64,000 bases of DNA from Streptomyces sp. F001. GTDB taxonomy: Bacteria > Actinomycetota > Actinomycetes > Streptomycetales > Streptomycetaceae. Position numbers and translations under genes: made by a program. Within the stretch, counting starts at the first letter, position 1, and each line of letters begins with the position of its first letter. The stretch spans positions 1 to 64,000 of the forward strand of contig NZ_QZWF01000004.1 in NCBI RefSeq assembly GCF_004187715.1. The letters are read 5' to 3'. Of the stretch, positions 1 through 8,180 are shown one piece after another. The notes beneath the pieces are model-generated. The model had not been told where the DNA came from. It did not search any database and worked only from the letters and a program-made list of their open reading frames with translations.

Positions 1-392
1 GCCTGCGGCTGCACGGCGGCGCCCGCCGTGATGGGTTCCGGCTGCGGTATGCCGGCCACGGCCGACGCCCGCTCGCGGTCCCGGCGTTCGAGGAAGCGGC
101 GGAGCAGCGGTCGTACGACCTCACCCACGAGCAGGGCAAGCAACAGGTAGATGGACAGTGCCAGCCACATGAATCCCGGCCAGGCAAGGGTGCGCTGGAA
201 CCAGAACGGGGCGCCCGTGCGTTCGGCGACGAGCGCACCGATGGCGAGCACCCAGCCACCGGCGACCAGCACTGCGCCCGCGCGGCGCACCGGGCCCGGG
301 CTCTGCGTCGTGTCGCGGAACAGGCGGCGCCACAGATACCAGTTCGCCACCACGAGGACACTCACGACGACGAGCAGAAAGACGATCACCAT
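1..392 (-). CDS. Metallophosphoesterase, N-terminal membrane part (runs off the window)
   Basis: Only the first ~130 codons are present; the gene continues beyond base 1 on the minus strand. It starts MVIVFLLVVVSVLVVANWYL, a strong N-terminal membrane segment, followed by two more hydrophobic stretches (about residues 44-60 and 78-100) and then a basic segment (RRFLERRDRERAS) that would lead into the cytoplasmic or extracellular domain. In Streptomyces this N-terminus, next to the small membrane protein and the D-Ala-D-Ala carboxypeptidase that follow, belongs to a membrane-anchored calcineurin-like metallophosphoesterase. The catalytic domain itself is outside the window, so the name rests on resemblance of the N-terminus and on gene order as I remember it. 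Confidence 0.6.
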   Translation of the reverse strand, partial: MVIVFLLVVVSVLVVANWYLWRRLFRDTTQSPGPVRRAGAVLVAGGWVLAIGALVAERTGAPFWFQRTLAWPGFMWLALSIYLLLALLVGEVVRPLLRRFLERRDRERASAVAGIPQPEPITAGAAVQPQ

Positions 393-426
393 GCTGTTGC
401 TTCTCTCTTCGACCGGGTGCCGGTTG

Positions 427-666
427 CTATGACGTACGGCGCAGTGCGCGCAGTCCGCGCAACCCGATGGCCCCGACGACCGTCCCCAATACGAAGGAGA
501 CGACGGCGAGCGTCAGATGCACCCAGAAGTACGCCGTCGGGTCTCCGTCGTCGAACGCGAGCCCGCTGCTGTCCTTGATCAGGTTCTTGACGAAAGTGAC
601 CCAGATGACCCAGCTCCACACCCCGAAGGCGAGCAGGAACCAGGAGATCGGGCGGCTGAGTTTCAT
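427..666 (-). CDS. Small two-helix membrane protein (SCO4848-like)
   Basis: A 79-residue protein that starts MKLSRPISWFLLAFGVWSWV. It has two predicted membrane helices (about residues 8-28 and 48-70) separated by a short acidic loop containing DDGDPTAYF, and ends with a basic RALRRTS tail, so both termini are probably cytoplasmic. I recognise it as a conserved Streptomyces protein of unknown function that sits between the metallophosphoesterase and the D-Ala-D-Ala carboxypeptidase. A much longer frame runs upstream of this ATG but has the composition of a high-GC shadow; the ATG at 666 gives the expected protein. No enzymatic motif is visible. Confidence 0.8.
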   Translation of the reverse strand: MKLSRPISWFLLAFGVWSWVIWVTFVKNLIKDSSGLAFDDGDPTAYFWVHLTLAVVSFVLGTVVGAIGLRGLRALRRTS

Positions 667-757
667 ACGTTCAGTATCGCCGCCGGATGTCCGGTTCCGT
701 TCCCGGGGTGGGGAGGGGGGCGGGACTTCCCGAACCCGGGCATGTACGTTCTCGCTC

Positions 758-2056
758 GTGCCCGCACCCAAGAAGACCGCCAGGCGATCCCTACTGCTCG
801 CATCCGCAACCCTGTTGACCGTTTCGCTGACCGCGCCCGCGGCTCTCGCGGCGCCGCGCCCGTCGCCCAGTTCCACGGCGAGCCCGTCGGCCACTCCCCC
901 GGCGAACATGTCGACCGTGGGCGGCGAGCGGCTCGGCCGGCCGGGCACGCAGGTGAACCTCGCCGACGGGGTCCCGGTACTGCCCAAGGACGTCAGCGCC
1001 CGTTCCTGGATCGTCGCCGACGCCGAGTCCGGCGAGGTGCTCGCCGCGCACAACGCGCACTGGCGGCTGGCCCCGGCGAGCACCCTGAAGATGCTGTTCG
1101 CCGACACGGTGCTGCCCAGGTTCCCCAAGACGATGAAGCACAAGGTCGCCGTCTCCGACCTGGCGGGCATCGGCGCCGGCTCCAGCATGGTCGGGATAAA
1201 GGAGAACGAGACCTACACGGTCCACGACCTGTGGCTCGGCGTCTTCCTGCGCTCCGGCAACGACGCGGTGCACGTGCTGTCCGCGATGAACAAAGGCGTC
1301 GACAACACCGTCGAGGAGATGAACGAGCACGCCGAGGAGCTCCAGGCCCTCGACACGCACGTGGTCAGCCCCGACGGCTACGACGCCCCCGGCCAGGTCT
1401 CCTCCGCGTACGACCTGACACTGATCGCCCGTTCCGGGATGCAGAAGAAGGACTTCCGCGAGTACGCCGCGACGGCGACCGCGAAGTTCCCGGGTGAGAC
1501 GGCGAAGAACAAGAAGGGCAAGCCCGTCCGCAAGTCCTTCGAGATACAGAACACCAACCGGCTGCTGACCGGCGACTACGGCCTCCCCCAGTACCGGGGC
1601 ATCGCGGGCGTCAAGAACGGCAACACCACCAACGCGGGGGCCACCTTCACCGGCGTCGCCGAGCGAGACGGCAGGGTGCTGCTCGTCACCGTCATGAATC
1701 CGCAGAACGACGAGCACAACGAGGTCTACAAGGAGACCGCGCGGCTGTTCGACTGGGGTTTCAAGGCGGCCGGGAAGGTGGAGCCGGTCGGTGAGCTGGT
1801 GCCGCCGAAGGGCGCCGCACAGGCCGGCGCCGAGCCCGGTGCGACCGCTTCCGGCGAGGCGGGCGAGGCCGGTGGCGCGGGTACCTCCGGCGGCGGCTCG
1901 GCCAAGCCCGTGGCGAGCGCCAGGACCGAGGGCGGGTCCAGCGGCATCGGGGTCGCGCTCGCGATCACCGGCGGGCTGCTGGTGCTGCTCGCGGGCGGGG
2001 TGTTCCTGGTCAATCGCCGCTGGCCGCTGCCGGATCTGGTGCGTCGCCGCCGGTGA
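758..2056 (+). CDS. D-alanyl-D-alanine carboxypeptidase (S11 family penicillin-binding protein)
   Basis: A 432-residue exported, C-terminally anchored enzyme predicted to trim the terminal D-Ala of peptidoglycan stem peptides. The GTG start at 758 gives a signal peptide (MPAPKKTARRSLLLASATLL, cleavage near AALAA at 29-32) followed by a Ser/Pro/Thr linker. Active-site motifs are in order: SxxK at S108-T-L-K111, SxN at S166-G-N168, and the third box as K286-N-G rather than K-T-G. I recall a KNG form from actinobacterial members of this family, so I do not read it as inactivating. A Gly/Ala-rich linker leads to one membrane helix near residues 400-422 and a basic tail. The 3' end overlaps the convergent YihY gene by 47 bp, so the two messages are partly antisense. 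Confidence 0.88.
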   Translation: MPAPKKTARRSLLLASATLLTVSLTAPAALAAPRPSPSSTASPSATPPANMSTVGGERLGRPGTQVNLADGVPVLPKDVSARSWIVADAESGEVLAAHNAHWRLAPASTLKMLFADTVLPRFPKTMKHKVAVSDLAGIGAGSSMVGIKENETYTVHDLWLGVFLRSGNDAVHVLSAMNKGVDNTVEEMNEHAEELQALDTHVVSPDGYDAPGQVSSAYDLTLIARSGMQKKDFREYAATATAKFPGETAKNKKGKPVRKSFEIQNTNRLLTGDYGLPQYRGIAGVKNGNTTNAGATFTGVAERDGRVLLVTVMNPQNDEHNEVYKETARLFDWGFKAAGKVEPVGELVPPKGAAQAGAEPGATASGEAGEAGGAGTSGGGSAKPVASARTEGGSSGIGVALAITGGLLVLLAGGVFLVNRRWPLPDLVRRRR

Positions 2057-2921
2057 CCTCGGCCTTCTCGGCCTCCTTGCTCTGCGTCGCCGTCCAGGCG
2101 GCGCAGAACAGCACCAGCTTCGACGTGAAGTTGATCCACAGCAGCAGGGCGACGGGGACGCCGAACGCGCCGTACATGCTCTTCGCGGCCACGCCCTGCA
2201 TATAGCCGCTCAGCAGCAGCTTCAGCAGCTCGAAGCCGATCGCGCCGATCAGCGCGCCCACGATCAGCCGGCGCCGGGACGGTTCGACGCCCGGCAGCAG
2301 CGTGAGCACGTACAGCAGGACCAGGAAGGCGGCCAGTACGGCGACGGCGAACGCGGCGATACGCAGCAGAAGGCTGCCCCAGCCGTGCTCCTCCAGGCCC
2401 AACTGGCGCGCGATCCAGGTGACGGCGGCCGAGGCGACGGTGGACGCGGCGAGGGTGACCAGCAGCGCGCCGCCGAGACCGATCAGGACACCCGCGTCCT
2501 TGGCCTTGACCAGAACGGGGTTCTCCTCACTGTCCGGCAGCTCCCACACCGCCCGCAGACAGTCGCGCATCGAGCCGACCCAGCTGATGCCGATGACCAG
2601 CAGCAGGGCACCGGCGATGAGGCCGATGGTGCCGGCGTTGTCGACCAGGGCGCCGATGTTCAGCTGCTTGGAGATGCCGGGGACCTGCTCGGCGATCTTG
2701 TCCTGCAGCTCCTGCTGCTGCTCGGCGCTGAGCGTGGCGGCGCCGATCGCGGCACCCACGGTGAGCAGCGGAAACAGCGCGACAAAGCTGGTGAACGTCA
2801 TCGCCGCGGCCAGCCGCGTCCACTTCACGCGGTCCAGCCGCTCGTACGACCGCCACGCGTGCGTGGCCATCAGACGGGTGGCCACGGGGCCGACGACGGG
2901 GAGCTTCTTCAGCCAGTCCAT
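2010..2921 (-). CDS. YihY/BrkB-family inner membrane protein
   Basis: 303 residues starting MDWLKKLPVVGPVATRLMAT. Six hydrophobic segments follow the family pattern: the first begins in AAAMTFTSFVALFPLLTVG (the conserved 'A.A.t.f...aLfPll' region), with later helices around GTIGLIAGALLLVIGISWVG, GLGGALLVTLAAS, IAAFAVAVLAAFLVLLYVL and ALIGAIGFELLKLLL. The conserved loop GSMRDCLRAVWELPD is present. The family was once called ribonuclease BN, but that activity belongs to another protein; the true function (probably transport or envelope related) is unknown. The C-terminal 25 residues are acidic and Ala-rich and overlap the end of the convergent carboxypeptidase gene. The ATG at 2921 has only a weak upstream ribosome site. 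Confidence 0.85.
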   Translation of the reverse strand: MDWLKKLPVVGPVATRLMATHAWRSYERLDRVKWTRLAAAMTFTSFVALFPLLTVGAAIGAATLSAEQQQELQDKIAEQVPGISKQLNIGALVDNAGTIGLIAGALLLVIGISWVGSMRDCLRAVWELPDSEENPVLVKAKDAGVLIGLGGALLVTLAASTVASAAVTWIARQLGLEEHGWGSLLLRIAAFAVAVLAAFLVLLYVLTLLPGVEPSRRRLIVGALIGAIGFELLKLLLSGYMQGVAAKSMYGAFGVPVALLLWINFTSKLVLFCAAWTATQSKEAEKAEVTGGDAPDPAAASGD

Positions 2922-3056
2922 GAACCGACCCTGCCCTTCGTGACGCCCCCATTAATCAGCCATTCCGGGGAGGCAAGGGATGTTTCATAACTCTTGCCGC
3001 ATACAGGACGCTACGGTCGCCGCAATGTCCGGCCCTCCATAAGGAGCGTGATCGTC

Positions 3057-3809
3057 GTGAAGGACACCGACGGCCTCCCCCAGTCCCTCCTCGTCCTCGG
3101 CGGTACGTCCGAGATCGCGCTGGCCACCGCCCGGCGCCTGATCGCCCGCCGCACCCGCACGGTGTGGCTGGCCGGACGCCCCTCACCCGCCCTCGAACAG
3201 GCCGCCGAGGATCTCCGCGCCCTGGGCGCCGACGTGCGCACGGCCGCCTTCGACGCGCTCGACCCCGAGTCCCACGAAACGGTGCTCGGCAAGGTCTTCG
3301 CCGAGGGCGGCATCGACATGGTGCTGCTCGCGTTCGGGATGCTCGGCGACCAGGCGCACGACGAGCGCGAGCCGGTGAGCGCCGTGCGCGTCGCGCAGAC
3401 CAACTACACGGGAGCCGTGTCGGCGGGCCTGGTCTGCGCCCGTGCGTTGCAGGCCCAGGGCCACGGCTCGCTCGTCGTGCTGTCCTCGGTGGCCGGCGAG
3501 CGCGCCCGTCGCGCCGACTTCATCTACGGTTCCAGCAAGGCCGGCCTGGACGCCTTCGCCCAGGGCCTGGGCGACGCGCTGTACGGCACGGGCGTGCACG
3601 TGATGGTCGTACGCCCCGGGGCCGTACGGCCGAGGACCGCCGGACCGGCTCAGGCCCCGTTCACGACCACCCCGGAGGCGGTCGCGACGGCGATCGAGCT
3701 GGGTCTGCGCCGACGCTCGGAGACGGTGTGGGTACCGGGGGCGCTGCGCCTGCTCATGTCGGCGCTGAGGCACACCCCGCGCGCGGTGTTCCGGCGACTG
3801 CCGATCTAG
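3057..3809 (+). CDS. SDR oxidoreductase, decaprenylphosphoryl-2-keto-ribose reductase (DprE2) type
   Basis: 250 residues; a classical short-chain dehydrogenase. The nucleotide-binding turn is GGTSEIALA near the N-terminus, the substrate-binding region has SLVVLSSVAGERAR, and the catalytic YxxxK is YGSSK. The sequence is closest to my memory of actinobacterial DprE2 proteins, which use NAD(P)H to finish epimerisation of decaprenylphosphoryl ribose to arabinose; in Streptomyces the in vivo substrate is uncertain because arabinogalactan is absent. Two in-frame GTG codons are possible: the one at 3057 lies 10 bases after AAGGAG (3041-3046), while the one at 3048 would be only one base away, so 3057 is chosen. 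It stands alone, 135 bp downstream of the divergent YihY gene. Confidence 0.8.
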   Translation: MKDTDGLPQSLLVLGGTSEIALATARRLIARRTRTVWLAGRPSPALEQAAEDLRALGADVRTAAFDALDPESHETVLGKVFAEGGIDMVLLAFGMLGDQAHDEREPVSAVRVAQTNYTGAVSAGLVCARALQAQGHGSLVVLSSVAGERARRADFIYGSSKAGLDAFAQGLGDALYGTGVHVMVVRPGAVRPRTAGPAQAPFTTTPEAVATAIELGLRRRSETVWVPGALRLLMSALRHTPRAVFRRLPI

Positions 3810-3835
3810 AGCGGTCGGTATGTATCGGCCGGCTT

Positions 3836-4414
3836 TCACCGACTCGGAATGGTGCCCCGCTCCACAGGCCCCGCCTGCGGCGGCACGACCGCGCTCCCGA
3901 AGGTGAACTCGCGCAGCTTGCGCCACACCCCGTCGGGGCCCTGCTCGTAGAGGGCGAAGCCGACGCAGGCCCACTCCGCCCGGTAGTCGGCAAGCTCCTC
4001 GTAGGCGCGGTCCATGGCCTCGTCGTCGATGCCGTGGGCCACGGTGACATGCGGGTGATAGGGGAACTGCAGGTCTCGCGCCAACGGCCCCGATGTGTCA
4101 CGCACCCGCTTCTGCAGCCGGGCGCAGGCCTCGGCACCGTCGACCACCTGCACGAACACGACCGGCGAGAGGGGCCGGAAGGTGCCGGTGCCGGACAGCC
4201 GCATCGCGAAGGGGCGCCCGGCGGCCGCGACCTCCGCGAGGTGCGCCTGGATCGCGGGCAGCTCCGAGGCCTCGACCTCCGTCGGTGGCAGCAGGGTGAC
4301 GTGCGTGGGGATGCCGTGAGCCGCGGCGTCGCCGAAGCCCGCGCGCCGCTGCTGGAGCAGGCTGCCGTGCGGCTCCGGGACCGCGATCGACACACCGATC
4401 GTTACGGTCCCCAC
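3836..4414 (-). CDS. 2'-5' RNA ligase family (2H phosphoesterase) protein
   Basis: 192 residues with the two HxT signatures that define 2H phosphoesterases: THVTLLPP about residue 37 and HPHVTVAHG about residue 122. The spacing (roughly 85 residues) and total length fit the LigT/YjcG-like group, which carries out cyclic phosphodiester hydrolysis or 2'-5' linkage chemistry on RNA or nucleotide substrates. The start is GTG at 4414, five bases downstream of GGAG on the minus strand. It is separated from trpS, on the same strand, by 238 bp without any gene, so it may have its own promoter. The natural substrate cannot be read from the sequence. Confidence 0.85.
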   Translation of the reverse strand: MGTVTIGVSIAVPEPHGSLLQQRRAGFGDAAAHGIPTHVTLLPPTEVEASELPAIQAHLAEVAAAGRPFAMRLSGTGTFRPLSPVVFVQVVDGAEACARLQKRVRDTSGPLARDLQFPYHPHVTVAHGIDDEAMDRAYEELADYRAEWACVGFALYEQGPDGVWRKLREFTFGSAVVPPQAGPVERGTIPSR

Positions 4415-4652
4415 GTCTTCTCCTGTCGTCGTGTTGGTGCGTCCCGTGCGGGGCGGGTGGCCGCGAGTGCGGCTGCCCGGTTATCGACTGTACGGCCACG
4501 GCTGCGCCCTGGGCAGGCGTGGTCATAGTGATGTGCAGCGCTGTGCGGGGCCGCGCACCGAGAGCCGGACCGGGGTCGGATCCTGTCCGGATCCGTGCTC
4601 GGCTCGATGCTCGCTGCGGCGCGCGGCCGGTCGCTCGGCTCGGTTGCTCGGC

Positions 4653-5666
4653 TCAGTGTTTGGCCGGGAGGAAGCCCACCCTGTCGTAGGCCTGCGCCAG
4701 CGTCTCCGCGGCGACGGCGCGCGCCTTCTCCGCGCCCTTGGCCAGGACCGAGTCGAGCGTCTCCGGGTCGTCCAGGTACTGGTTGGTCCGCTCCCGGAAC
4801 GGCGTCACGAACTCGACCATGACGTCGGCGAGGTCGGTCTTGAGCGCACCGTAGCCCTTGCCGGCGTACTTCTCCTCCAGTTCCCCGATTCCGGCTCCGG
4901 TGAGGGTGGAGTAGATGGAGAGGAGGTTGCTGACGCCCGGCTTGTTCTCCGGGTCGAAGCGGATCACGGTGTCCGTGTCGGTGACGGCGCTCTTGACCTT
5001 CTTGGCGGTGGTCCTGGGCTCGTCGAGAAGGTTGACGAGGCCCTTCGGCGTGGACGCCGACTTGCTCATCTTGATCGACGGGTCCTGAAGGTCGTAGATC
5101 TTCGCCGTCTCCTTGAGGATGTACGGCTTCGGGACCGTGAAGGTCTCGCCGAAGCGGCCGTTGAAGCGCTCGGCGAGGTCGCGGGTGAGCTCGATGTGCT
5201 GGCGCTGGTCCTCGCCGACCGGGACCTCGTTGGCCTGGTAGAGCAGGATGTCCGCGACCTGGAGGACCGGGTAGGTGAACAGGCCGACGGATGCCCGGTC
5301 CGCGCCCTGCCTGGCGGACTTGTCCTTGAACTGGGTCATGCGGGACGCCTCGCCGAAGCCGGTGAGGCAGTTCATGATCCAGGCGAGCTGGGCGTGCTCG
5401 GGGACATGGCTCTGGACGAAGAGCGTGCAGCGCTCCGGGTCCAGCCCGGCGGCGAGGAGCTGGGCGGCGGCGAGGCGGGTGTTGGCCCGCAGCTCCTTCG
5501 GGTCCTGCGGAACCGTGATCGCGTGCAGGTCGACGACCATGTAGAACGCGTCGTGGGTCTCCTGCAGGGCCACCCACTGGCGGACGGCGCCGAGGTAGTT
5601 GCCGAGGTGGAACGAGCCTGCGGTGGGCTGGATTCCGGAGAGCACGCGGGGTCGGTCAGAAGCCAT
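4653..5666 (-). CDS. trpS: Tryptophanyl-tRNA synthetase
   Basis: 337 residues, a class I aminoacyl-tRNA synthetase that charges tRNA-Trp. The HIGH-equivalent is FHLGNYLG about residues 18-25 and the KMSKS loop is IKMSKSAS about residue 200. Other TrpRS landmarks are GIQPTAGSFHLGN at the N-terminus, TGFGEASRMTQFKDKS and the dimer region NEVPVGEDQRQHIELTRD. The usual start ATG at 5666 (MASDRPRVLSG) is chosen; a second ATG lies three codons upstream (MGSMAS) and cannot be excluded. Streptomyces often carry two TrpRS copies, one indolmycin-resistant; its position next to the RNA ligase and carboxypeptidase suggests the housekeeping copy. Confidence 0.95.
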   Translation of the reverse strand: MASDRPRVLSGIQPTAGSFHLGNYLGAVRQWVALQETHDAFYMVVDLHAITVPQDPKELRANTRLAAAQLLAAGLDPERCTLFVQSHVPEHAQLAWIMNCLTGFGEASRMTQFKDKSARQGADRASVGLFTYPVLQVADILLYQANEVPVGEDQRQHIELTRDLAERFNGRFGETFTVPKPYILKETAKIYDLQDPSIKMSKSASTPKGLVNLLDEPRTTAKKVKSAVTDTDTVIRFDPENKPGVSNLLSIYSTLTGAGIGELEEKYAGKGYGALKTDLADVMVEFVTPFRERTNQYLDDPETLDSVLAKGAEKARAVAAETLAQAYDRVGFLPAKH

Positions 5667-5720
5667 GCTCCCCATTCTCTCAGGTCTCGCGGACCGGTCC
5701 GGAACTGATGCGAAACAGGT

Positions 5721-5749
5721 GGGAACCGATTCGGCTTCCGCGGTGTACC
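5721..5749 (+). promoter_or_regulatory. ECF-type promoter of the sigma factor gene (probable autoregulation)
   Basis: GGGAACC (5721-5727), 13 bases, then CGGTGTACC (5741-5749). The -35 half has the GGAAC core typical of ECF promoters. The same two blocks with the same 13-base spacer recur at 7233-7261. The initiation point would fall at or just before the GTG start at 5756, so the transcript may be leaderless. Confidence 0.7.
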
Positions 5750-5755
5750 AAGAGT

Positions 5756-6358
5756 GTGAGGACGCGGGAGGGGGGCCGCATCGTCGATGAGGCCGCGGTG
5801 ATCGCACGCGTACGAGCCGGAGAGCCGGAGGCGTACGCGGAGCTGGTGCGGGCCCATACGGGCATCGCACTGCGGGCGGCCGCGGCGCTCGGGGCGGGTG
5901 CGGACGCGGAGGACGTGGTGCAGCAGGCGTTCGTCAAGGCGTACTGCGCGCTGGGCCGGTTCAGGGACGGCGCGGCGTTCAAGCCGTGGCTGCTGTCGAT
6001 CGTCGCCAATGAGACGAGGAACACAGTGCGGACGGCGGCGCGCCAGCGCACGCTCGCCGGCCGGGAGGCCGCCTTCGTGGAGGCGGAGCCGCTGATACCG
6101 GAATCGGCGGACCCTGCGATCGCGACGCTGGAGACGGAGCGCCGCGCGGCACTCCTGGCCGCCCTGGAGCAGCTGAGCGAGGAGCACCGCCTGGTCGTCA
6201 CCTACCGCTACCTCCTGGAGATGGGCGAGCCAGAGACGGCCCAGGCGCTGGGCTGGCCGCGGGGCACGGTGAAGTCCCGGCTGAACCGCGCGCTGCGCAA
6301 GCTGGGCAGACTGCTGCCGGATTTTCAGCCTCGGGAAGGGGGTGATGAGCATGAGTGA
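5756..6358 (+). CDS. RNA polymerase sigma factor, ECF subfamily
   Basis: 200 residues. Region 2 is recognisable as AYAELVRAHTGIALRAAAALGAGADAED followed by VVQQAFVKAYCALGRF, and region 4 contains LSEEHRLVVTYRYLLEMGEPETA then the recognition helix GWPRGTVKSRLNRALRKLGRLL. There is no C-terminal SnoaL-type extension. The GTG at 5756 is chosen because it sits directly downstream of the ECF promoter; an upstream extension to 5708 would run through the promoter. The next gene overlaps it by 8 bp and encodes a membrane protein, the classic sigma/anti-sigma arrangement. It diverges from trpS. Confidence 0.9.
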   Translation: MRTREGGRIVDEAAVIARVRAGEPEAYAELVRAHTGIALRAAAALGAGADAEDVVQQAFVKAYCALGRFRDGAAFKPWLLSIVANETRNTVRTAARQRTLAGREAAFVEAEPLIPESADPAIATLETERRAALLAALEQLSEEHRLVVTYRYLLEMGEPETAQALGWPRGTVKSRLNRALRKLGRLLPDFQPREGGDEHE

Positions 6359-7220
6359 CGGACGGAAGTCGTACGACGACCGGGGCGGCGAACGGCGCCG
6401 GCGCGGGGAGGCTTCCCGGCTGCCTGAGGAGCTGCGGGCCCTGGGGCGTTCGCTGGACGGGGCCGACGGTTCCGAGACGATGGTCGAGCGGGTGCTGGGG
6501 CAGATACTGGCCGAGCACGTGCCGGTCCCAGTGGCCGAGCCTCCGGGAGCCGGTGAGCGGCTGCGTGCGGTTCGGCGGTGGACGCGCGTGCGGTGGCGTT
6601 CGCTGACCGCGGCCCTGTGCGGTCTGCTGACGGTACTCGTGCTCACGCCTCCGGTGCGGGCCGCGGTCTTCGACTGGTTCAGCTTCGGCGGGGTCGAGGT
6701 GCGGTACGACCCGTCGGCGGCGCCTTCTCCCGGCACCGAGGTGCCCGGCTGCGGCCGGTCGGTGTCGCTCGCGCAGGCCGAGCGCCGGGCCGGGTTCGCT
6801 CCAGTGGTGCCGGACGCGCTCGGCGCTCCCGAAGCGGTGGCGGTGACGAGCGAGCCACAGGGACGGTTCCTGGTGAGCCTGTGCTGGCGGAAGGACGGGC
6901 GCACGATCCGGCTGGACGAGTTCCCGGAGGCCCTGGACTTCACCTTCACCAAGACCGTGCGCGAGCAGCCCGAGTGGCTGTCGCCCGGCCTGGGCGGCAC
7001 ATCGGATCCCGCCCTGTGGTTCCCGCGACCGCATCTGCTGAGTTTCTGGCTGGTGGACGCGGACGGGGATCGCTACACGCGCACGGAGCGGACCGCCGGG
7101 CCGACGCTGCTGTGGATGCATGAAGCCGGCGGCGAGGAGGTGACGCTGCGGCTGGAGGGGGTGGCGTCGAAGGCGCGAGCGGTGGAGATCGCGAAGTCGC
7201 TGGAGAAGTCCTCCGATTAG
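6351..7220 (+). CDS. Membrane protein downstream of the ECF sigma factor, probable anti-sigma factor
   Basis: 289 residues from ATG 6351, which lies 9 bases after the GGAAGGGGG ribosome site; in-frame GTG 6342 and ATG 6345 are alternatives. The N-terminal ~80 residues are charged and cytoplasmic, a single membrane helix follows (LTAALCGLLTVLVLTPPVRA, about residues 85-105), and the remaining ~180 residues are probably extracellular with two Cys. The cytoplasmic-TM-sensor layout and translational coupling to the sigma gene argue for an anti-sigma factor. I see no HxxxCxxC zinc motif, so it would not be a ZAS-type redox sensor. The extracellular part has no family I recognise. Confidence 0.7.
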   Translation: MSDGRKSYDDRGGERRRRGEASRLPEELRALGRSLDGADGSETMVERVLGQILAEHVPVPVAEPPGAGERLRAVRRWTRVRWRSLTAALCGLLTVLVLTPPVRAAVFDWFSFGGVEVRYDPSAAPSPGTEVPGCGRSVSLAQAERRAGFAPVVPDALGAPEAVAVTSEPQGRFLVSLCWRKDGRTIRLDEFPEALDFTFTKTVREQPEWLSPGLGGTSDPALWFPRPHLLSFWLVDADGDRYTRTERTAGPTLLWMHEAGGEEVTLRLEGVASKARAVEIAKSLEKSSD

Positions 7221-7232
7221 CGCGGCCGAGGC

Positions 7233-7261
7233 GGGAACCCCGGCGGTTCTGGCGGTGTACC
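7233..7261 (+). promoter_or_regulatory. Second copy of the ECF-type promoter
   Basis: GGGAACC (7233-7239), 13 bases, CGGTGTACC (7253-7261), matching the sigma gene promoter in both blocks and spacer while the spacer sequence itself differs. It sits immediately downstream of the anti-sigma gene and upstream of the secreted protein at 7314, so that gene and perhaps the next one are likely members of the sigma factor's regulon. Confidence 0.7.
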
Positions 7262-7313
7262 AGAAGTGACACGCGGCTCGCGGAAGGGCCGCACCGGACC
7301 GGTGGGGGACCAC

Positions 7314-8072
7314 ATGGTGAGGATGCATCAACTGATCGCAATGGCAGGGGCGTTGGCCGCGGCACTGGCCCTGACCCTTTTGGGGGCGCAGCCCGCGTCC
7401 GCCGGTGGACCGACGAGCGTGTACCTGGCGTCGCCCACCAGTGAGCGGGTCACGGGGCTGTACTACACGGACGCGAAGTACAGCCGACTGGAGAAGCTGC
7501 TCGGCCAGCCGGGCAGCGCGATGGACGACGCCGAGTCTCAGCCGCCGACGCTGGGCGACGGCTCGGGCGAGCACATCAACATCACCTGGATGGTCCACGA
7601 TGTGTCGCCCTGGCGGCAGGACGCGGTGGTCGCGGGTGCCGCCACCGAGGACATATGGATCCTCACGGCGATCGGCTACCCGCCCGACGAGAACGGCAAG
7701 TGGCACAAGCCGCAGGAGCCTGCTCAGCTCCGCGCGCTGCTCACGGAGCTGGGCGTGCTCGGCAAGGCTCCGGACCAGGGATCCACCGGCGTCGCCCCGG
7801 CGCCGCCGGGGCAGTCGGACGAGGCCGCGGCGGGCACGGCGGACAAGACCGATGAGATCGACGAGGCAGCGCAGTCAGACAAGGCGGTGACCGCGACACG
7901 GACGACCGCTGCAGGCCCGGCCGACGCCACCGACTGGTGGTGGTCGCTCCCGGGCGCGGCGGCGGGAGCCGTGCTGGCCCTGGTGCTGCGGCCGTTCGCG
8001 ACGCGGCTGCCACTGCCGCTGGAGCGCCTGCGGCGGGAGCCGGGGCCGCGGCAGGAACTGCACGACGTGTGA
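7314..8072 (+). CDS. Secreted, C-terminally membrane-anchored protein in the ECF regulon
   Basis: 252 residues from ATG 7314. A signal peptide (MVRMHQLIAMAGALAAALAL, cleavage near ASAGG) is followed by a ~120-residue globular part containing YLASPTSERVTGLYYTDAKY and HINITWMVHDVSPWRQDAVV, an acidic Ala-rich linker, one membrane helix (WWSLPGAAAGAVLALVLRPF) and a cytoplasmic tail ending PRQELHDV. The GTG at 7266 is an alternative start that would make the message leaderless, but 7314 has a ribosome site (GGGGGA) and a better signal peptide. It is a distant paralogue of the next gene: both share the layout, an ITW/ITV core and a PRQEL-D ending. I know no function for this family. Confidence 0.7.
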   Translation: MVRMHQLIAMAGALAAALALTLLGAQPASAGGPTSVYLASPTSERVTGLYYTDAKYSRLEKLLGQPGSAMDDAESQPPTLGDGSGEHINITWMVHDVSPWRQDAVVAGAATEDIWILTAIGYPPDENGKWHKPQEPAQLRALLTELGVLGKAPDQGSTGVAPAPPGQSDEAAAGTADKTDEIDEAAQSDKAVTATRTTAAGPADATDWWWSLPGAAAGAVLALVLRPFATRLPLPLERLRREPGPRQELHDV

Positions 8073-8180
8073 GATCGGGAGAGGGACGTGCGTGAAACCG
8101 GGAGGGGGACGTGCGTGAGATCCGGGGGGCACGGACGCGAGATCGGGAGGGGGAATGGACGTGAGATCAGAGGGGGACGG
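8069..8180 (+). repeat. Five degenerate ~23-nt tandem repeats between two paralogues
   Basis: Units at 8069-8091, 8092-8114, 8115-8138, 8139-8160 and 8161-8180. Each begins with GTGAGATC or a variant and contains a purine-rich GGGAGGGGGAC core that looks like a ribosome-binding site, followed by GTG or ATG. The first unit contains the stop codon of the upstream gene and the last provides the ribosome site of the downstream one. Confidence 0.8.
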
